A DNA stretch of 64,000 bases from Candidatus Skiveiella danica (GTDB taxonomy: Bacteria > Pseudomonadota > Gammaproteobacteria > Burkholderiales > Burkholderiaceae_C): NCBI GenBank assembly GCA_016721925.1, contig JADKHE010000003.1:292531-356530 (forward strand), written 5' to 3'. Shown piece by piece: positions 1 to 13,927 of this stretch. Position 1 is the stretch's first letter. Each line of letters opens with the position of its first letter. The translations under genes were made by a program, and so were the position numbers. The notes under the pieces are model-generated. The model ran no database searches, had not been told where the DNA came from, and saw only the letters and a list, made by a program, of their open reading frames with translations.

Positions 1-630
1 CTGATCGTGCTCGACGCCAATCCGGGCATCGTGACCGAGGTGGATAACTTCACGAATGCCTTCATGGGGTTGCACGGCAACGTGATCGAATACCACGCCA
101 ATGCCGAGGTCACCAGTGTGGACCCGGCCAGCATGTCGCTCTTCACCACGGCCGGAACGATCCGCGGCGACGTCATCAACATGATTCCGCGTCAGCGCGC
201 CGGATCCCTGGTGGCGACGGCCGGCCTGAACAACGCCACCGAAGGCCGCTTTGCCGGGGTCAACGTGCTGAGCTACGCCAGCACGGTCTCCGGCGCCAGC
301 AAGGTCCACATCATTGGCGACTCCAGCGCCACCACCCAGCCCAAGGCCGGCCATATCGCCAACCAGGAAGCCAAAGTATGCGCTGACGCGATCAGCCGCA
401 TCCTGTCCGGCGGTTCGCCCGACCCGGCGCCGGTGACCAACTCGGCCTGCTTCTCCACCATCACGATGACCCAGGCGTCGTGGTTGACGGCGGTGTTCCA
501 GTACAACCCGGCGACCTTGGCCATGGCCCCGGTGGCAGCCAGTTCAGGGGCTTCGACCGGCTGGAACAGCGACAACTTCCAGGATATGGGCCAGTGGTTC
601 AGCACGCTGATGGGCGACACCTTCGCCTGA
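1..630 (+). CDS. fccB: Flavocytochrome c sulfide dehydrogenase, flavoprotein subunit, C-terminal part (5' end outside window)
   Basis: The reading frame is open from base 1, so the gene starts upstream of the window and only the last 209 residues are present. The protein resembles the C-terminal half of FccB-type flavoproteins: part of the pyridine-nucleotide-disulfide-oxidoreductase fold (IIGDSS near residue 103, where family members contact FAD) followed by the small FCSD flavin-binding domain, which ends at the terminal F-A. In characterised systems FccB pairs with a dihaem cytochrome c in the periplasm and oxidises sulfide, passing electrons to cytochrome c. The cytochrome partner and the Tat signal would lie upstream and cannot be seen. 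A strong hairpin terminator follows 50 bp after the stop. The family call is fairly sure; sulfide as substrate is inferred. Confidence 0.8.
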   Translation: MIVLDANPGIVTEVDNFTNAFMGLHGNVIEYHANAEVTSVDPASMSLFTTAGTIRGDVINMIPRQRAGSLVATAGLNNATEGRFAGVNVLSYASTVSGASKVHIIGDSSATTQPKAGHIANQEAKVCADAISRILSGGSPDPAPVTNSACFSTITMTQASWLTAVFQYNPATLAMAPVAASSGASTGWNSDNFQDMGQWFSTLMGDTFA

Positions 631-677
631 CACAGGCATGACCGCCGGAGCCGAACGGCGCGCCACCCTCGACCCGA

Positions 678-707
678 AAAAAGGGCCCGCCATGGCGGGC
701 CCTTTCT
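678..707 (+). terminator. Rho-independent terminator after fccB
   Basis: A perfect 20-nt self-complementary hairpin at 683-702 (GGGCCCGCC...GGCGGGCCC) is preceded by an A-run and followed by TTTCT. It would end transcription of the sulfide dehydrogenase operon and, being symmetric, could act on both strands. Confidence 0.8.
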
Positions 708-754
708 CTGTGGCTTAATTGAGGGTTATTTCATCCCTATCGACAGGAGTCACC

Positions 755-922
755 ATGCCCCAGAAAATCAGAACCGAAGCCGACCGCAAAGCCACCCCTC
801 GCCCCATTCCCGTGGCGGGCCAGACCACAACCACCGGCAAGGGCCAGAAACGCAGCCTCGAGCGTGGCACCGCCACCCGCAGCAAGAAGAACCCCGGCAA
901 GCGCGCGAAAAAGGGCGGTTGA
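755..922 (+). CDS. Small basic hypothetical protein
   Basis: This encodes 55 residues rich in Lys, Arg, Thr and Pro, starting MPQKIRTEADRK and ending in a KKNPGKRAKKGG tail. The ATG at 755 is chosen because AGGAG lies at 745-749 in good position; an upstream in-frame GTG at 719 has no such site. It has no signal peptide, membrane segment or cysteine. Composition suggests an intrinsically disordered, nucleic-acid-binding type of protein, but I do not recognise a family and propose no function. It sits alone between the fccB terminator and the convergent tehA-like gene. Confidence 0.5.
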   Translation: MPQKIRTEADRKATPRPIPVAGQTTTTGKGQKRSLERGTATRSKKNPGKRAKKGG

Positions 923-1070
923 TCTTGTAGGCTGGCGCGTTACACCGACGCGCCACGCTCAGCCCGCCGCCCTCAGCCCTTTGGGGGGCGCCACAGTCCC
1001 GGCGCGGCACATGCCCGGCCGGTCTCCGCCGGTAGCCTCAAGATCACCGTGCCAGCGCCAGTTCCACCCG

Positions 1071-1126
1071 AAAACAAGCAATTTCGGCCCTTTCCCAGCG
1101 CCGAGCGGCTTTCATGAGCTATCATT
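1071..1126 (-). repeat. Intergenic repeat family copy 1
   Basis: On the minus strand it reads GATAGCTCATGA... CGCTGGG AAAGGGCC ... CTTGTTTTC, matching the family core (ATAGC, about 18 bp, CGCTGGG, purine run, GGC, T-run). It lies 16 bp downstream of the stop codon of the tehA-like gene, on the opposite strand's side. Confidence 0.6.
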
Positions 1127-1142
1127 AGAGTAGCATCATCGA

Positions 1143-2147
1143 TCACACCGGTGGCAACAATTTTCCTCGCGCGGTCAACACCACAGTCTTGAGCGCCAGA
1201 AAAGTCACCACAGCGGACGCCATACCCACGGCGCTCATCGCCACCGCCACGGGCCAGCCGCCATGGCCCACTGCTTCCACTGCAGCGCCCGACAGGGCCG
1301 CGAGCGGAAATGAAAACGACCAGAAACCGACGTTGAACGGCACCGCCGCCCAATAGCGCCAGCGTGTCAGCACCGCCAGCACCGGGCCACTGGCCACGCC
1401 CAGCATCACCATCAGCACGTCGGCCGGCAGGCTTGGCCAAAGGGTCACCGTCGCCAGTGCGCCCACCGCTGCCGGTGACATCTCGATGCCCAATGTAGGC
1501 CGCAACGCGGGTGGCAGGGGGCCGGCAAACAGGCGGTTGAGAATGCGCATTTCCAGCAACGCCCACGCGCCCAGCCCCATGCCGACCAGCAAGGTGGCCC
1601 AGCCGTGCCAACCCAGCGCATCCAGCGCCATGGCGCCGACAAAGCCGCCCGGCACCGTGGGCAGGTACAGCGCCGGCGTCACCAGTTCAGGCGGGGTCTG
1701 CCCGGTGGACAAGGCCGCCACCACATGCCAGGCCATCGTTCCCTGGAACGCCAAGGCCAGCATCGCCACCGGGAACGCCACCCCCGTCAGTTCCGGATGA
1801 CGCGGCACTAGCAGCGCCACCGCCATCAGGGTGCTGACCGGCAGCAACGCCAGGAGCGCACCCTGCACCGGGTGGCTCCACTCCTGGCGAACCACAGCGG
1901 GGAAGCGCAGCGCCTTGACGCCCCACAGCACGAGCAACACCACCAGCAACACGACGCCCACGATCAGCAGCACGGCAGAAACATCTGCAGCTCCTCCCAC
2001 CTCCATGTGAGCGAGCCGCTGCCAGGCGCCCGAAAGACCCAGTAGCCCCAGCACCATGCCAAACAGGCCGGGATGCAGGCGTGCCAGCCAAGGTCGCGAG
2101 ATTGCAGTCGGTGCGACGGGCGGATGACGGGCGTCCGGTCTGTTCAT
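1143..2147 (-). CDS. TehA/SLAC1-family membrane transporter
   Basis: This 334-residue protein is almost wholly hydrophobic, with roughly ten membrane segments and a short basic, proline-rich cytoplasmic start, as in the tellurite-resistance/dicarboxylate transporter (TDT) family that includes TehA, Mae1 and plant SLAC1 channels. The segment near residue 25 (LHPGLFGMVLGLLGL) fits the family's typical N-terminal glycine-rich helix. Members move anions such as chloride, malate or sulfite; the substrate cannot be read from sequence. The gene stands alone, between a small basic gene and a thioesterase. A dispersed repeat copy lies just beyond its 3' end. Confidence 0.75.
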   Translation of the reverse strand: MNRPDARHPPVAPTAISRPWLARLHPGLFGMVLGLLGLSGAWQRLAHMEVGGAADVSAVLLIVGVVLLVVLLVLWGVKALRFPAVVRQEWSHPVQGALLALLPVSTLMAVALLVPRHPELTGVAFPVAMLALAFQGTMAWHVVAALSTGQTPPELVTPALYLPTVPGGFVGAMALDALGWHGWATLLVGMGLGAWALLEMRILNRLFAGPLPPALRPTLGIEMSPAAVGALATVTLWPSLPADVLMVMLGVASGPVLAVLTRWRYWAAVPFNVGFWSFSFPLAALSGAAVEAVGHGGWPVAVAMSAVGMASAVVTFLALKTVVLTARGKLLPPV

Positions 2148-2235
2148 GGTGGTTGGGTGGCGTCGAGCGAAGGCGACCCGCGCGCGGGCCTGGAGCGCAC
2201 CAGTGTAGTGCGCGAGCGCCTTGGTGGTGAATCGT

Positions 2236-2279
2236 AAGAACCCCTGCCTGTCCGCATGGCGCGACAGGCTGCGGGTTCA
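2236..2279 (-). terminator. Possible hairpin after the thioesterase gene
   Basis: Directly after the stop codon on the minus strand lies an imperfect hairpin with arms AACCC...GCCTGTC and GACAGGC...GGGTT. The T-run that should follow is weak (TTCTTACG), so termination is uncertain. Confidence 0.4.
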
Positions 2280-2768
2280 GCGCCGCAACCGCAACGGATC
2301 CCGGTCCGTGCCGTCACCGATCAGCGCGCCCATCTTGAAGATGCCGCTCACGCGTAGCACCGGCACGCCGTCGGCGGTGACCAGGCCCTGCGCGAACAGC
2401 ATGTTGCGCGTGGTGCGCAGCACGTCCCCTTCGCCCTGCACCCAGGCGCCCAGCGGGCTGGCGCCCAGGTAATCCACCTGCAGGCTGATGGTGGGCAGAA
2501 AACGCCGCTCGCCGCTGCCCTGGTACATCGACGCGCACGGCAGCAGCATGTCGGCAAAGCTGGCCATCATGCCGCCGTGGCAGATGTTCAGCGGGTTGGT
2601 GTGCCGGTGTTCCACGCGAAAGCCCAACTGCAGGCGTTCGCCGGTCCAGCGCGCATACAACGGGCCGGTATGGGCCATGAAGGGTCCGCCCACAGTGACC
2701 GCGCGAAAACCTTCGGGTATGTCCAGCGCGGTGCCTGCCACCGGTTGTTCAGATGGATAGTCGGTCAC
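2277..2768 (-). CDS. PaaI-family hotdog thioesterase
   Basis: The product of 163 residues has the hotdog acyl-CoA thioesterase pattern: HTNPLNICHGGMMASFAD (about residues 70-87) contains the usual N-x-x-G-x-x-HGG-like turn and the acidic residue three to five positions later that activates water in PaaI-type enzymes. These enzymes hydrolyse acyl-CoA or aryl-CoA thioesters in the cytoplasm. I placed the start at the GTG at 2768 (MTDYPSEQPVAG); the frame stays open upstream to an ATG at 2852, but that part is Cys-rich and overlaps the promoter side of the divergent cbpA. The specific substrate is unknown. Confidence 0.7.
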   Translation of the reverse strand: MTDYPSEQPVAGTALDIPEGFRAVTVGGPFMAHTGPLYARWTGERLQLGFRVEHRHTNPLNICHGGMMASFADMLLPCASMYQGSGERRFLPTISLQVDYLGASPLGAWVQGEGDVLRTTRNMLFAQGLVTADGVPVLRVSGIFKMGALIGDGTDRDPLRLRR

Positions 2769-2907
2769 GCAAACCACCAAGGAGTCAAAGAGGCAGCATC
2801 CTACCGCTTGCCCTGGCACAAACCGGTCGGATGTGCGACAGCGCATGGTCACGACGCACGGGTTGCGCCAGAATGGACACGAACGCGCTCAACTTCAGGG
2901 AACCGTC

Positions 2908-3879
2908 ATGGAATTCAAGGACTACTACAAGATTCTCGGAGTGGAAAAGACCGCCACCGCCGACGAAATCAAGAAGGCCTTTCGCAAGCTGGCCCGCAAG
3001 TACCACCCGGACGTGAGCAAGGAGCCCGACGCACAAGCCCGGATGGCCGAGCTCAATGAAGCACAGGCTGTGCTGTCCGACCCCGAGAAGCGGATTGCCT
3101 ACGACGCGCTGGGCAACCAGCCCCCCGGCCAGCGTGACTTCCGCCCGCCACCCAACTGGGACGCAGGCTTCGAGTTCTCAGACGGTGCAGGCAGTGGTGG
3201 GCCTGGCGAGGACTACAGCGACTTCTTTGAGCAGCTCTTTGGCCGCGCCCGTCACGCCGGCGCCGGTGCAGGCGGCGGCAGAAGCCACCGCCGCGAGCCG
3301 CAACCCGAGCGTGGCACCGACCACCACGCCAAGATCGAACTGGACCTGCTCGACGCGTATCTGGGCGCCGAGCGCAACATCAGCCTGCGCGGCGCCCGGC
3401 TCGACGATAGCGGCCATGTGGTGGCCGAAGACCGAACGCTCAGCGTCAAGATCCCCAAGGGCGTGATCGAAGGCCAGCAGATCCGCCTGGGCGGCCAGGG
3501 GGGCCCCGGCCACGCGGGCGGTCCGGCGGGCGACCTGTACCTCGAAGTGTCTTTCAAGCCCGACGCCCGCTACCGGGTTCAGGGCCGCGACGTCACGGCC
3601 AGCCTGCCGCTGGCACCCTGGGAAGCGGCGCTGGGCGCGCAGATCGAGGTGCCCACGCCCACCAGCCGGGTGCAGGTCACCGTGCCCGCCGGCTGGAAAA
3701 AAGGCCGCAAGCTGCGCCTGAAGGGTCACGGCATCCCCGGCCGCGGCGCCACCGATCCGGCTGGCGACATGTACCTCGAACTCGAACTCGCGCTGCCGCC
3801 GGCTGACACGCCCAAAGCCCGTGAACTGTATGAAACCATGGCGCGCGAACTGCCCTTTGACCCGCGCGCCGGACTGTGA
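2908..3879 (+). CDS. cbpA: CbpA-type DnaJ co-chaperone
   Basis: This 323-residue protein has a J domain at residues 1-70 (DYYKILGV at 5-12; HPD at about residue 33), a Gly/Phe-rich linker (about 75-135) and two C-terminal beta domains (CTD-I and CTD-II) without the zinc-finger cysteines of DnaJ. That architecture is CbpA/DjlA-like, a class B Hsp40 that stimulates DnaK ATPase. The start at 2908 gives the canonical MEFKDYY beginning; the open frame further upstream is non-coding. Nine bp downstream begins cbpM, its modulator in E. coli. The gene is divergent from the thioesterase. Confidence 0.9.
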   Translation: MEFKDYYKILGVEKTATADEIKKAFRKLARKYHPDVSKEPDAQARMAELNEAQAVLSDPEKRIAYDALGNQPPGQRDFRPPPNWDAGFEFSDGAGSGGPGEDYSDFFEQLFGRARHAGAGAGGGRSHRREPQPERGTDHHAKIELDLLDAYLGAERNISLRGARLDDSGHVVAEDRTLSVKIPKGVIEGQQIRLGGQGGPGHAGGPAGDLYLEVSFKPDARYRVQGRDVTASLPLAPWEAALGAQIEVPTPTSRVQVTVPAGWKKGRKLRLKGHGIPGRGATDPAGDMYLELELALPPADTPKARELYETMARELPFDPRAGL

Positions 3880-3888
3880 GGCCGGACC

Positions 3889-4210
3889 ATGAACACCACC
3901 ACTGCCATCACCGTGAACCAGGCACTCGCCGGTGACCTGCTCGAAGAAGTTGCCCTGAGTCTGGAGGAACTGGCGCGTGCCTGCCGCGTGCCGCCCGATT
4001 GGGTCATCGAGCGCGTCGAGTCCGGCTTTCTGGACGCCTCCACCGCGCCGCCGGGACAGTGGCGCTTTGCCAGCGCCAGCCTGGTGCGCGCGCGCCGCCT
4101 GTGCAACCTTGAAACCACGTTCGAGGCCGGCCCCGAAATCGCCGCGCTGGCGGCCGACCTGATCGAGGAAGTGGTGCGCCTGCGCCAACGCCTGAGGGCG
4201 GCGGGACTGG

Positions 4211-4218
<8 letters not shown>
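3889..4218 (+). CDS. cbpM: Chaperone modulatory protein CbpM
   Basis: This encodes 109 residues in the MerR-like HTH_2 family of CbpM. In E. coli CbpM binds the J domain of CbpA and blocks its co-chaperone activity. The helix-turn-helix-like part is about residues 20-60 (ACRVPPDWVIERVESGFL), followed by a Leu/Arg-rich helix (about 80-105). It lies 9 bp after cbpA and its last 8 bases overlap the start of the P-type ATPase gene, so the three are probably co-transcribed and translationally coupled. Confidence 0.85.
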
Positions 4219-6964
<2,746 letters not shown>

Positions 6965-6990
6965 CGCCTGCGGGTGAAAAAGCGCATTTT

Positions 6991-7058
6991 CAACGGTTTT
7001 TCGACCTGAATGGGCCAAAACCCATCGTCAAATGGTCATATCCTGCTATATTTTCAGG
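6991..7058 (-). repeat. Intergenic repeat family copy 2
   Basis: The minus strand reads ATATAGCAGGATATGACCATTTGACGATGGG followed by TTTTGGCCCATTCAGG, matching the family core (ATAGC, ATGACCATT, GACG.TGGG, GGC). It lies between the convergent ATPase and aldehyde dehydrogenase genes. Confidence 0.65.
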
Positions 7059-7095
7059 ATCGATCTTGATCCGCCGCGGAGCAAACCATCCGCCT

Positions 7096-8523
7096 TCAGA
7101 GCACCCGCTTGAGCATGGCGATGACCTGCTCGAAGCGCACGCCGTAGGGCGGGTAGAACAGCGAGCCCACACCCAGGCGCGACTGGACCAATACGCCCTT
7201 CTCATGGGTCAGGCGCAGGAAGCCGATATGGCCGTGGTAGGCGCCCCAGCCGCTGTCGCCCACGCCGCCAAAGGGCAGGTTCTCGTGGGCGATATGCATC
7301 AGGGTGTCATTCACCGAGACGCCCCCGCTCACGGTGTTGTTCAGCACCTTGTCGCGCGCCGAGTTGCTGGTACCGAACCAGTACAAGGCCAGTGGCCGTG
7401 GCCGGGCGTTGATGATGCCGATGGCCTCATCCAGCGTGCCGTAGGACAGCACCGGCAGGATCGGACCGAAGATTTCCTCTTCCATCACCCGCATGCCGCT
7501 CGCCGTGTCGAACACCAGCACCGGGGCCATCTGGCGGCTGGCGCTGTTGGCTGGCGACGCCGCTGCGCCCTGGGGATCGATGACCTTCAGCGTCGCGCCC
7601 TTGGCCTGCGCATCGGCCAGCATGGCCTGCATGCGCTCGAAGTAACGATCATTCAACAGGCTGGTGTAGTCGGGATTGCCTTCAATGCGGGGGAACAGGC
7701 GCTTGACCGCAGCGGCAAAAGCCTTTTCAAACTTCGCCTCCTGTCCACGTGGCAGCAGCACATAGTCGGGCGCAATACAAGTCTGGCCGGCATTGAGCAG
7801 CTTGCCATGGGCGATCTTGATCGCGGCATCGTTCAGGTCGCAGGTCTTGTCGATGATGCAGGGCGACTTTCCGCCCAGCTCCAGCGTCATCGGTGTGAGG
7901 TTCGCCGCCGCCTCGGCGGCGACCTTGCGGCCGATCGCGGTGGATCCGGTGAAAAACAGATGGTCAAACGGCAGGGTGGCAAACCGCGCGGCCAGCGCGG
8001 CATCGCCCTGGATGACGCTGAACTCCTCTTCGTCGAACGCGTCATGCACCAGATCCGCCATCAGTTCGCTGGTCAACGGCGTCAGCTCACTGGGTTTGAG
8101 CATCACGCGGTTGCCCGCGGCCAGCGCCGTGGCGGCAGGGGCAAAGGCGAGCTGAACCGGGTAATTCCAGGGGGAGATGACCCCCACGACCCCCAGCGGC
8201 TGGCGCTGGATGTAGGCGGTGGCGGGTTTGAGATAAACCGGCGTGGCCACCTTGATCGGCTTCATCCAGCGCGGCAGGTGCGTGTTCAGGTGGCTGATCA
8301 GGCTGCGCAGCATGAATAGGTCGGCCACTTCGGTGACATTGCGCGAGCGCACGCCAAAATCGGCCTCCACCGCGGCGCAAAGCGCCTTGGTGTTGCCATC
8401 GATCAGTCGGCGCAGTCGGCGCAGCCGGTCACGGCGCAAGGCCAGCGGCACCTCCATCTGGGCACGGCTGGCCTGGTACTGGGCGTCGAAAAGGGCATGC
8501 ATGGGCAGGGTCTCGTGGGTCAT
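7096..8523 (-). CDS. Coniferyl-aldehyde-dehydrogenase-like aldehyde dehydrogenase
   Basis: The product of 475 residues belongs to the aldehyde dehydrogenase superfamily, subgroup of coniferyl aldehyde dehydrogenase (CalB) and related class 3 enzymes. Visible features are the NAD(P) region SPWNYPVQL (about 117-125), the FTGST turn (about 191-195), the general base E215 in TLELGGKSP and the catalytic C249 in GQTCIAPDYV. The QTCIAPDY form is typical of the subgroup that oxidises aromatic or medium-chain aldehydes to acids. No lignin-degradation genes are nearby, so coniferyl aldehyde as substrate is only a family-based guess. It is a single gene between the ATPase operon (convergent) and clpB. 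Confidence 0.85.
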   Translation of the reverse strand: MTHETLPMHALFDAQYQASRAQMEVPLALRRDRLRRLRRLIDGNTKALCAAVEADFGVRSRNVTEVADLFMLRSLISHLNTHLPRWMKPIKVATPVYLKPATAYIQRQPLGVVGVISPWNYPVQLAFAPAATALAAGNRVMLKPSELTPLTSELMADLVHDAFDEEEFSVIQGDAALAARFATLPFDHLFFTGSTAIGRKVAAEAAANLTPMTLELGGKSPCIIDKTCDLNDAAIKIAHGKLLNAGQTCIAPDYVLLPRGQEAKFEKAFAAAVKRLFPRIEGNPDYTSLLNDRYFERMQAMLADAQAKGATLKVIDPQGAAASPANSASRQMAPVLVFDTASGMRVMEEEIFGPILPVLSYGTLDEAIGIINARPRPLALYWFGTSNSARDKVLNNTVSGGVSVNDTLMHIAHENLPFGGVGDSGWGAYHGHIGFLRLTHEKGVLVQSRLGVGSLFYPPYGVRFEQVIAMLKRVL

Positions 8524-8605
8524 GCCAACGATGATAGGACCCCCACCCTGCCCCGTTTAGAGCGGCACCTCCAGCGCGGTGATCGTCGCTGGAGGCCGGC
8601 CCGGC

Positions 8606-11209
<2,604 letters not shown>

Positions 11210-11251
11210 GAAAATCCTCCGGTTGCAGGCCATCTGCGGTCTGCGAAGGGG

Positions 11252-11260
11252 TTTTCAAGG
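11252..11260 (-). promoter_or_regulatory. Possible sigma-32 -35 element upstream of clpB
   Basis: CCTTGAAAA on the minus strand, about 45 bp upstream of the clpB start, matches the heat-shock -35 consensus CTTGAAA. The expected CCCCATNT -10 is not clear (CCGCAGAT is the nearest), so only part of the promoter is supported. Confidence 0.4.
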
Positions 11261-11296
11261 TCTGGCGTGCCGTGCGCACTGACTAGAATCAGGCGC

Positions 11297-11872
11297 ATGA
11301 AACTCGATCAGCTTTCAGCGCGCTACCACCCCGATGAAGACCGGATTCTGGTGCGGATGAACACGTCAACCGACGACGAACTGCGGGTATGGCTGACACG
11401 GCGCCTCTGCCTGAAGCTATGGCCCAGCCTGAATGCCGTGGTCACTGATCGGGTTGCCTTGGCGGAGGGCGCGCGCGACCCGTCCCGCGCCGCTGCCGCG
11501 CTGTCGGACGGACATACGCGACAAATGCTGGCGGACTTCCAGCGCCAGGAATCCCTGCAGAATGCGGATTTCAAGACCCCTTTTCGCAGCCAGCCGAAGC
11601 AATTGCCCCTGGGCGCGGACCCCTTGCTCGTCACCGAAGTCGGCCTGCGGAACCTGAGCGATGGCCGCCTCGAGTTGGACTTTCGGGAAAAGCGCCCCGG
11701 GACGCCCAAACCGCGCAGCTTCAAGGTCGGCCTGGAAAGCAACAACCTGAACGGCTTCCTTCACCTGATCGACAAGGCCCTCGAATCATCGGGCTGGCTG
11801 GGTGAAGGCGCCACGGATTCACGCCCTGCGACGGCCCCGTCGGCCGGCGACAAACCGAAATACCTGAACTGA
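11297..11872 (+). CDS. Conserved-looking hypothetical protein
   Basis: This encodes a 191-residue soluble protein starting MKLDQLSARYHPDEDR. The start at 11297 is chosen because the frame's further upstream part overlaps the clpB start region. There is no signal peptide or membrane segment. The N-terminal half looks folded (mixed alpha/beta with ILVRMNTSTDDELRVWLTRRL), and the C-terminal tail is Pro/Ser/Thr-rich and probably disordered. I do not recognise a domain. It is divergent from clpB and convergent with moaE, so it is likely transcribed alone. Confidence 0.65.
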   Translation: MKLDQLSARYHPDEDRILVRMNTSTDDELRVWLTRRLCLKLWPSLNAVVTDRVALAEGARDPSRAAAALSDGHTRQMLADFQRQESLQNADFKTPFRSQPKQLPLGADPLLVTEVGLRNLSDGRLELDFREKRPGTPKPRSFKVGLESNNLNGFLHLIDKALESSGWLGEGATDSRPATAPSAGDKPKYLN

Positions 11873-11904
11873 CGGCGCCCGGGCGACCGGGAAACGCCCT
11901 GCGC

Positions 11905-12378
11905 TCAGGAATTGGTTGCCTGAATGCCCCACTTTGCGAGAGCAGCGTCATCACTCACGCGTGCATCGACCCAGCGCGCCCCTTCGGGCGTCTGTTCCTT
12001 TTTCCAGAAGGGTGCCTGGGTCTTGAGGTAATCCATCAGGAACTCGCAGGCCTGGAAGCTTTCGCCCCGGTGTGCCGACGAGACGGCCACCAGCACAATC
12101 TGGTCGAGCGGATGCAGCAGGCCTACCCGATGGATCACGCGGGCGCCAAGAATGTCGAATCGCCGGTGGGCCGCGTCGATCATGGCCTCGATCGACTTCT
12201 CGGTCATGCCGGGATAGTGCTCGAGCTCCATCGTGCTGACCGACTGCCCGTCGTTACGGTCGCGCACAGTACCCACGAAGCTGCATACGGCGCCGACGCG
12301 CCCGTCGCCCTGGCGCAGGGCGGCGACTTCGGCGGCCAGGTCGAAATCCTCGGTCTGGATGCTGACACGGGCAGTCAT
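11905..12378 (-). CDS. moaE: Molybdopterin synthase catalytic subunit MoaE
   Basis: The product of 157 residues matches MoaE: a VCSFVGTVRDRN segment (about 30-41), LEHYPGMTEKSI (about 52-63), HRVGLL (about 84-89) and the C-terminal catalytic-lysine region FWKKEQTPEGARWVD. With MoaD it inserts two sulfurs into precursor Z (cPMP) to make molybdopterin. Start at 12378 gives MTARVSIQTEDF; the preceding eight codons overlap moaD's end region. It is the last gene of the leftward hom-thrC-mobB-moeA-moaD-moaE run, 16 bp after moaD. Confidence 0.93.
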   Translation of the reverse strand: MTARVSIQTEDFDLAAEVAALRQGDGRVGAVCSFVGTVRDRNDGQSVSTMELEHYPGMTEKSIEAMIDAAHRRFDILGARVIHRVGLLHPLDQIVLVAVSSAHRGESFQACEFLMDYLKTQAPFWKKEQTPEGARWVDARVSDDAALAKWGIQATNS

Positions 12379-12394
12379 GGTCGGCGTCCCTGCC

Positions 12395-12646
12395 TCAGCC
12401 ACCGGTCACCGGTGGAAAAAAACCAACCTCGGCGCCCTCCACGAGGAGCGCAGATTCATCCGCCATGACCTGGTTCAGCGCCAGCCGCACCGCTCGACCA
12501 CGGGCCAGGCTGTCTGCGTAGGCGCCGCCACGGTCGATGAGTTCGTCGCGCAGGCCCGCCAGTGTCACGGCGCCGGTTTCGACGGTTTCGCCCGTCCGGT
12601 CCAGTGTTTCGCGGATGGAGGCGAAATAGCGGATGGAAACTCTCAC
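12395..12646 (-). CDS. moaD: Molybdopterin synthase sulfur carrier MoaD
   Basis: This 83-residue ubiquitin-like protein ends in the essential Gly-Gly (FFPPVTGG), which is adenylated and thiocarboxylated. ALNQ..ADES.L.EGAEVGFFPP is the expected MoaD core. It starts with GTG at 12646, and the GTGA sequence overlaps the moeA stop by three bases, so it is translationally coupled to moeA. It supplies sulfur to MoaE, encoded next. Confidence 0.93.
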   Translation of the reverse strand: MRVSIRYFASIRETLDRTGETVETGAVTLAGLRDELIDRGGAYADSLARGRAVRLALNQVMADESALLVEGAEVGFFPPVTGG

Positions 12647-13927
12647 GCCAGCAACTCCGAAAAGGGAATGAAGGAAACCATGTCACCATGGGCAATGGTC
12701 GTCCCCGTCGGGTTGTCCACCACGCCGTCGCCCCAGACCACAGAGGTGAGAACGCCGGAACTCTGGTTGGTGAACAGATCCAGTCCGCCTGCCGCATTGC
12801 GCCGCACGCGCAGGAATTCGCGGCGTTTGTCGGCCTTTCGCAGCGAGAAATGGGCCGGAAGCACGATGGTCTTCAAAGCAATCTCGCGCGCGCCCTGCAA
12901 GCGCAGCAAAAACGGCCGCACCAGCAGCAGGAAGGTGATGTAGCTGGACACCGGGTTGCCCGGCAGACCGATGAAATGACAGGCCCGGCCGGCATCCGTC
13001 CCCAGCGCCCGCGTCGCGCCGCACCGTCCCATGGGCAAAGGGCTTGCCCGGCTTCATGGCGATCTGCCACAGGTCCAGCGCCCCAAGCTGCTCGACGGCG
13101 GGCTTGATATGGTCCTCTTCGCCCACCGAGACACCGCCGCTGGTCAGGATGAGGTCGTGGTGGTCGGCCGCCGATTTCAGCGCGGCCACCGTCGCCTCGC
13201 GCCGGTCAGGCACGATGCCCAGGTCACTGACCTCGCAGCCCAGCCGGTGCAACAGCGCGCGCAGGAAGAAGCGGTTGGAGTTGTAGATGGCGCCGGCCGG
13301 CATGGCCTTCGGCTCGACGTCGCCGGGCATCACGAGCTCATCGCCCGTTGAAAACAGCGCCACGCGCGGGCGCGCCACCACGTCCAGCCGGGCGCAACCG
13401 ATGCTTGCCGCCAGTCCCAGGCTGGCGGGCGACAGGCGCTCGCCTCCGGGTAGCACGACGGTGCCCCGCGTCACGTCTTCGCCGGCACGGCGAATCCACT
13501 GGCCAACCCCAGGGACGCCATGAAAGCGCACCGCATGGAAATCGCCCCCGACGGCCTCTGTCTCCTCCTGCATGACCACGGTGTCAGCCCCCGCAGGAAT
13601 CTGTGCCCCGGTGAAGATGCGCGCCGCCGTGCCCGGCTCCAACGCGTGAGGGGCTGCGCCCGCGGGCACGCGCTGCGTCACCCGCAGGACGGCGCCGACA
13701 TGGCTGACGTCGGACGCCTTCAGTGCGTAGCCGTCCATCGAGGCGTTGTCCTGCGGCGGAACCTGCAATGCCGCGACCAGATCCGCCGCCAGCACCCGGC
13801 CGTCCGCCTCGAAGGTGGAGACCGATTCGATCCGGCGCAACGGCTCCACCTGCGCCAGCAGGCGGTCCAGTGCATCATCCAGCGACATCAAGGGCGCGCG
13901 CGCCGCCGCAGAGAGGGGTGGCTTCAT
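12643..13927 (-). pseudogene. moeA: Molybdopterin molybdenumtransferase MoeA, interrupted by a frameshift
   Basis: The N-terminal two thirds read in one frame from ATG 13927 (PPQDNASMDGYAL, LTSGGVSVGEEDH, AMKPGKPFAHG, all MoeA hallmarks). After about 13025 the frame changes, and the C-terminal part (CHFIGLPGNPVSSYITF and the MoeA domain IV, ending at 12643) continues in the next frame. The whole span is 1285 nt, that is 3n+1, consistent with one extra base in the GC-rich stretch near 12992-13020, for example the CCCC run at 13000-13003. MoeA inserts molybdate into adenylated molybdopterin. The gene overlaps mobB by ATGA and moaD by GTGA. Both halves are well conserved, so sequencing error is likelier than true loss. 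Confidence 0.88.

Noticed and set aside
2148..2276. Promoter for the tehA-like gene in the gap before it
   Set aside because: I see GC-rich spacer with no -10/-35 pair better than chance.
12990..13025. Programmed frameshift in moeA
   Set aside because: No slippery heptamer or following structure typical of programmed frameshifting is visible, and similar shifts occur in four other unrelated genes here.
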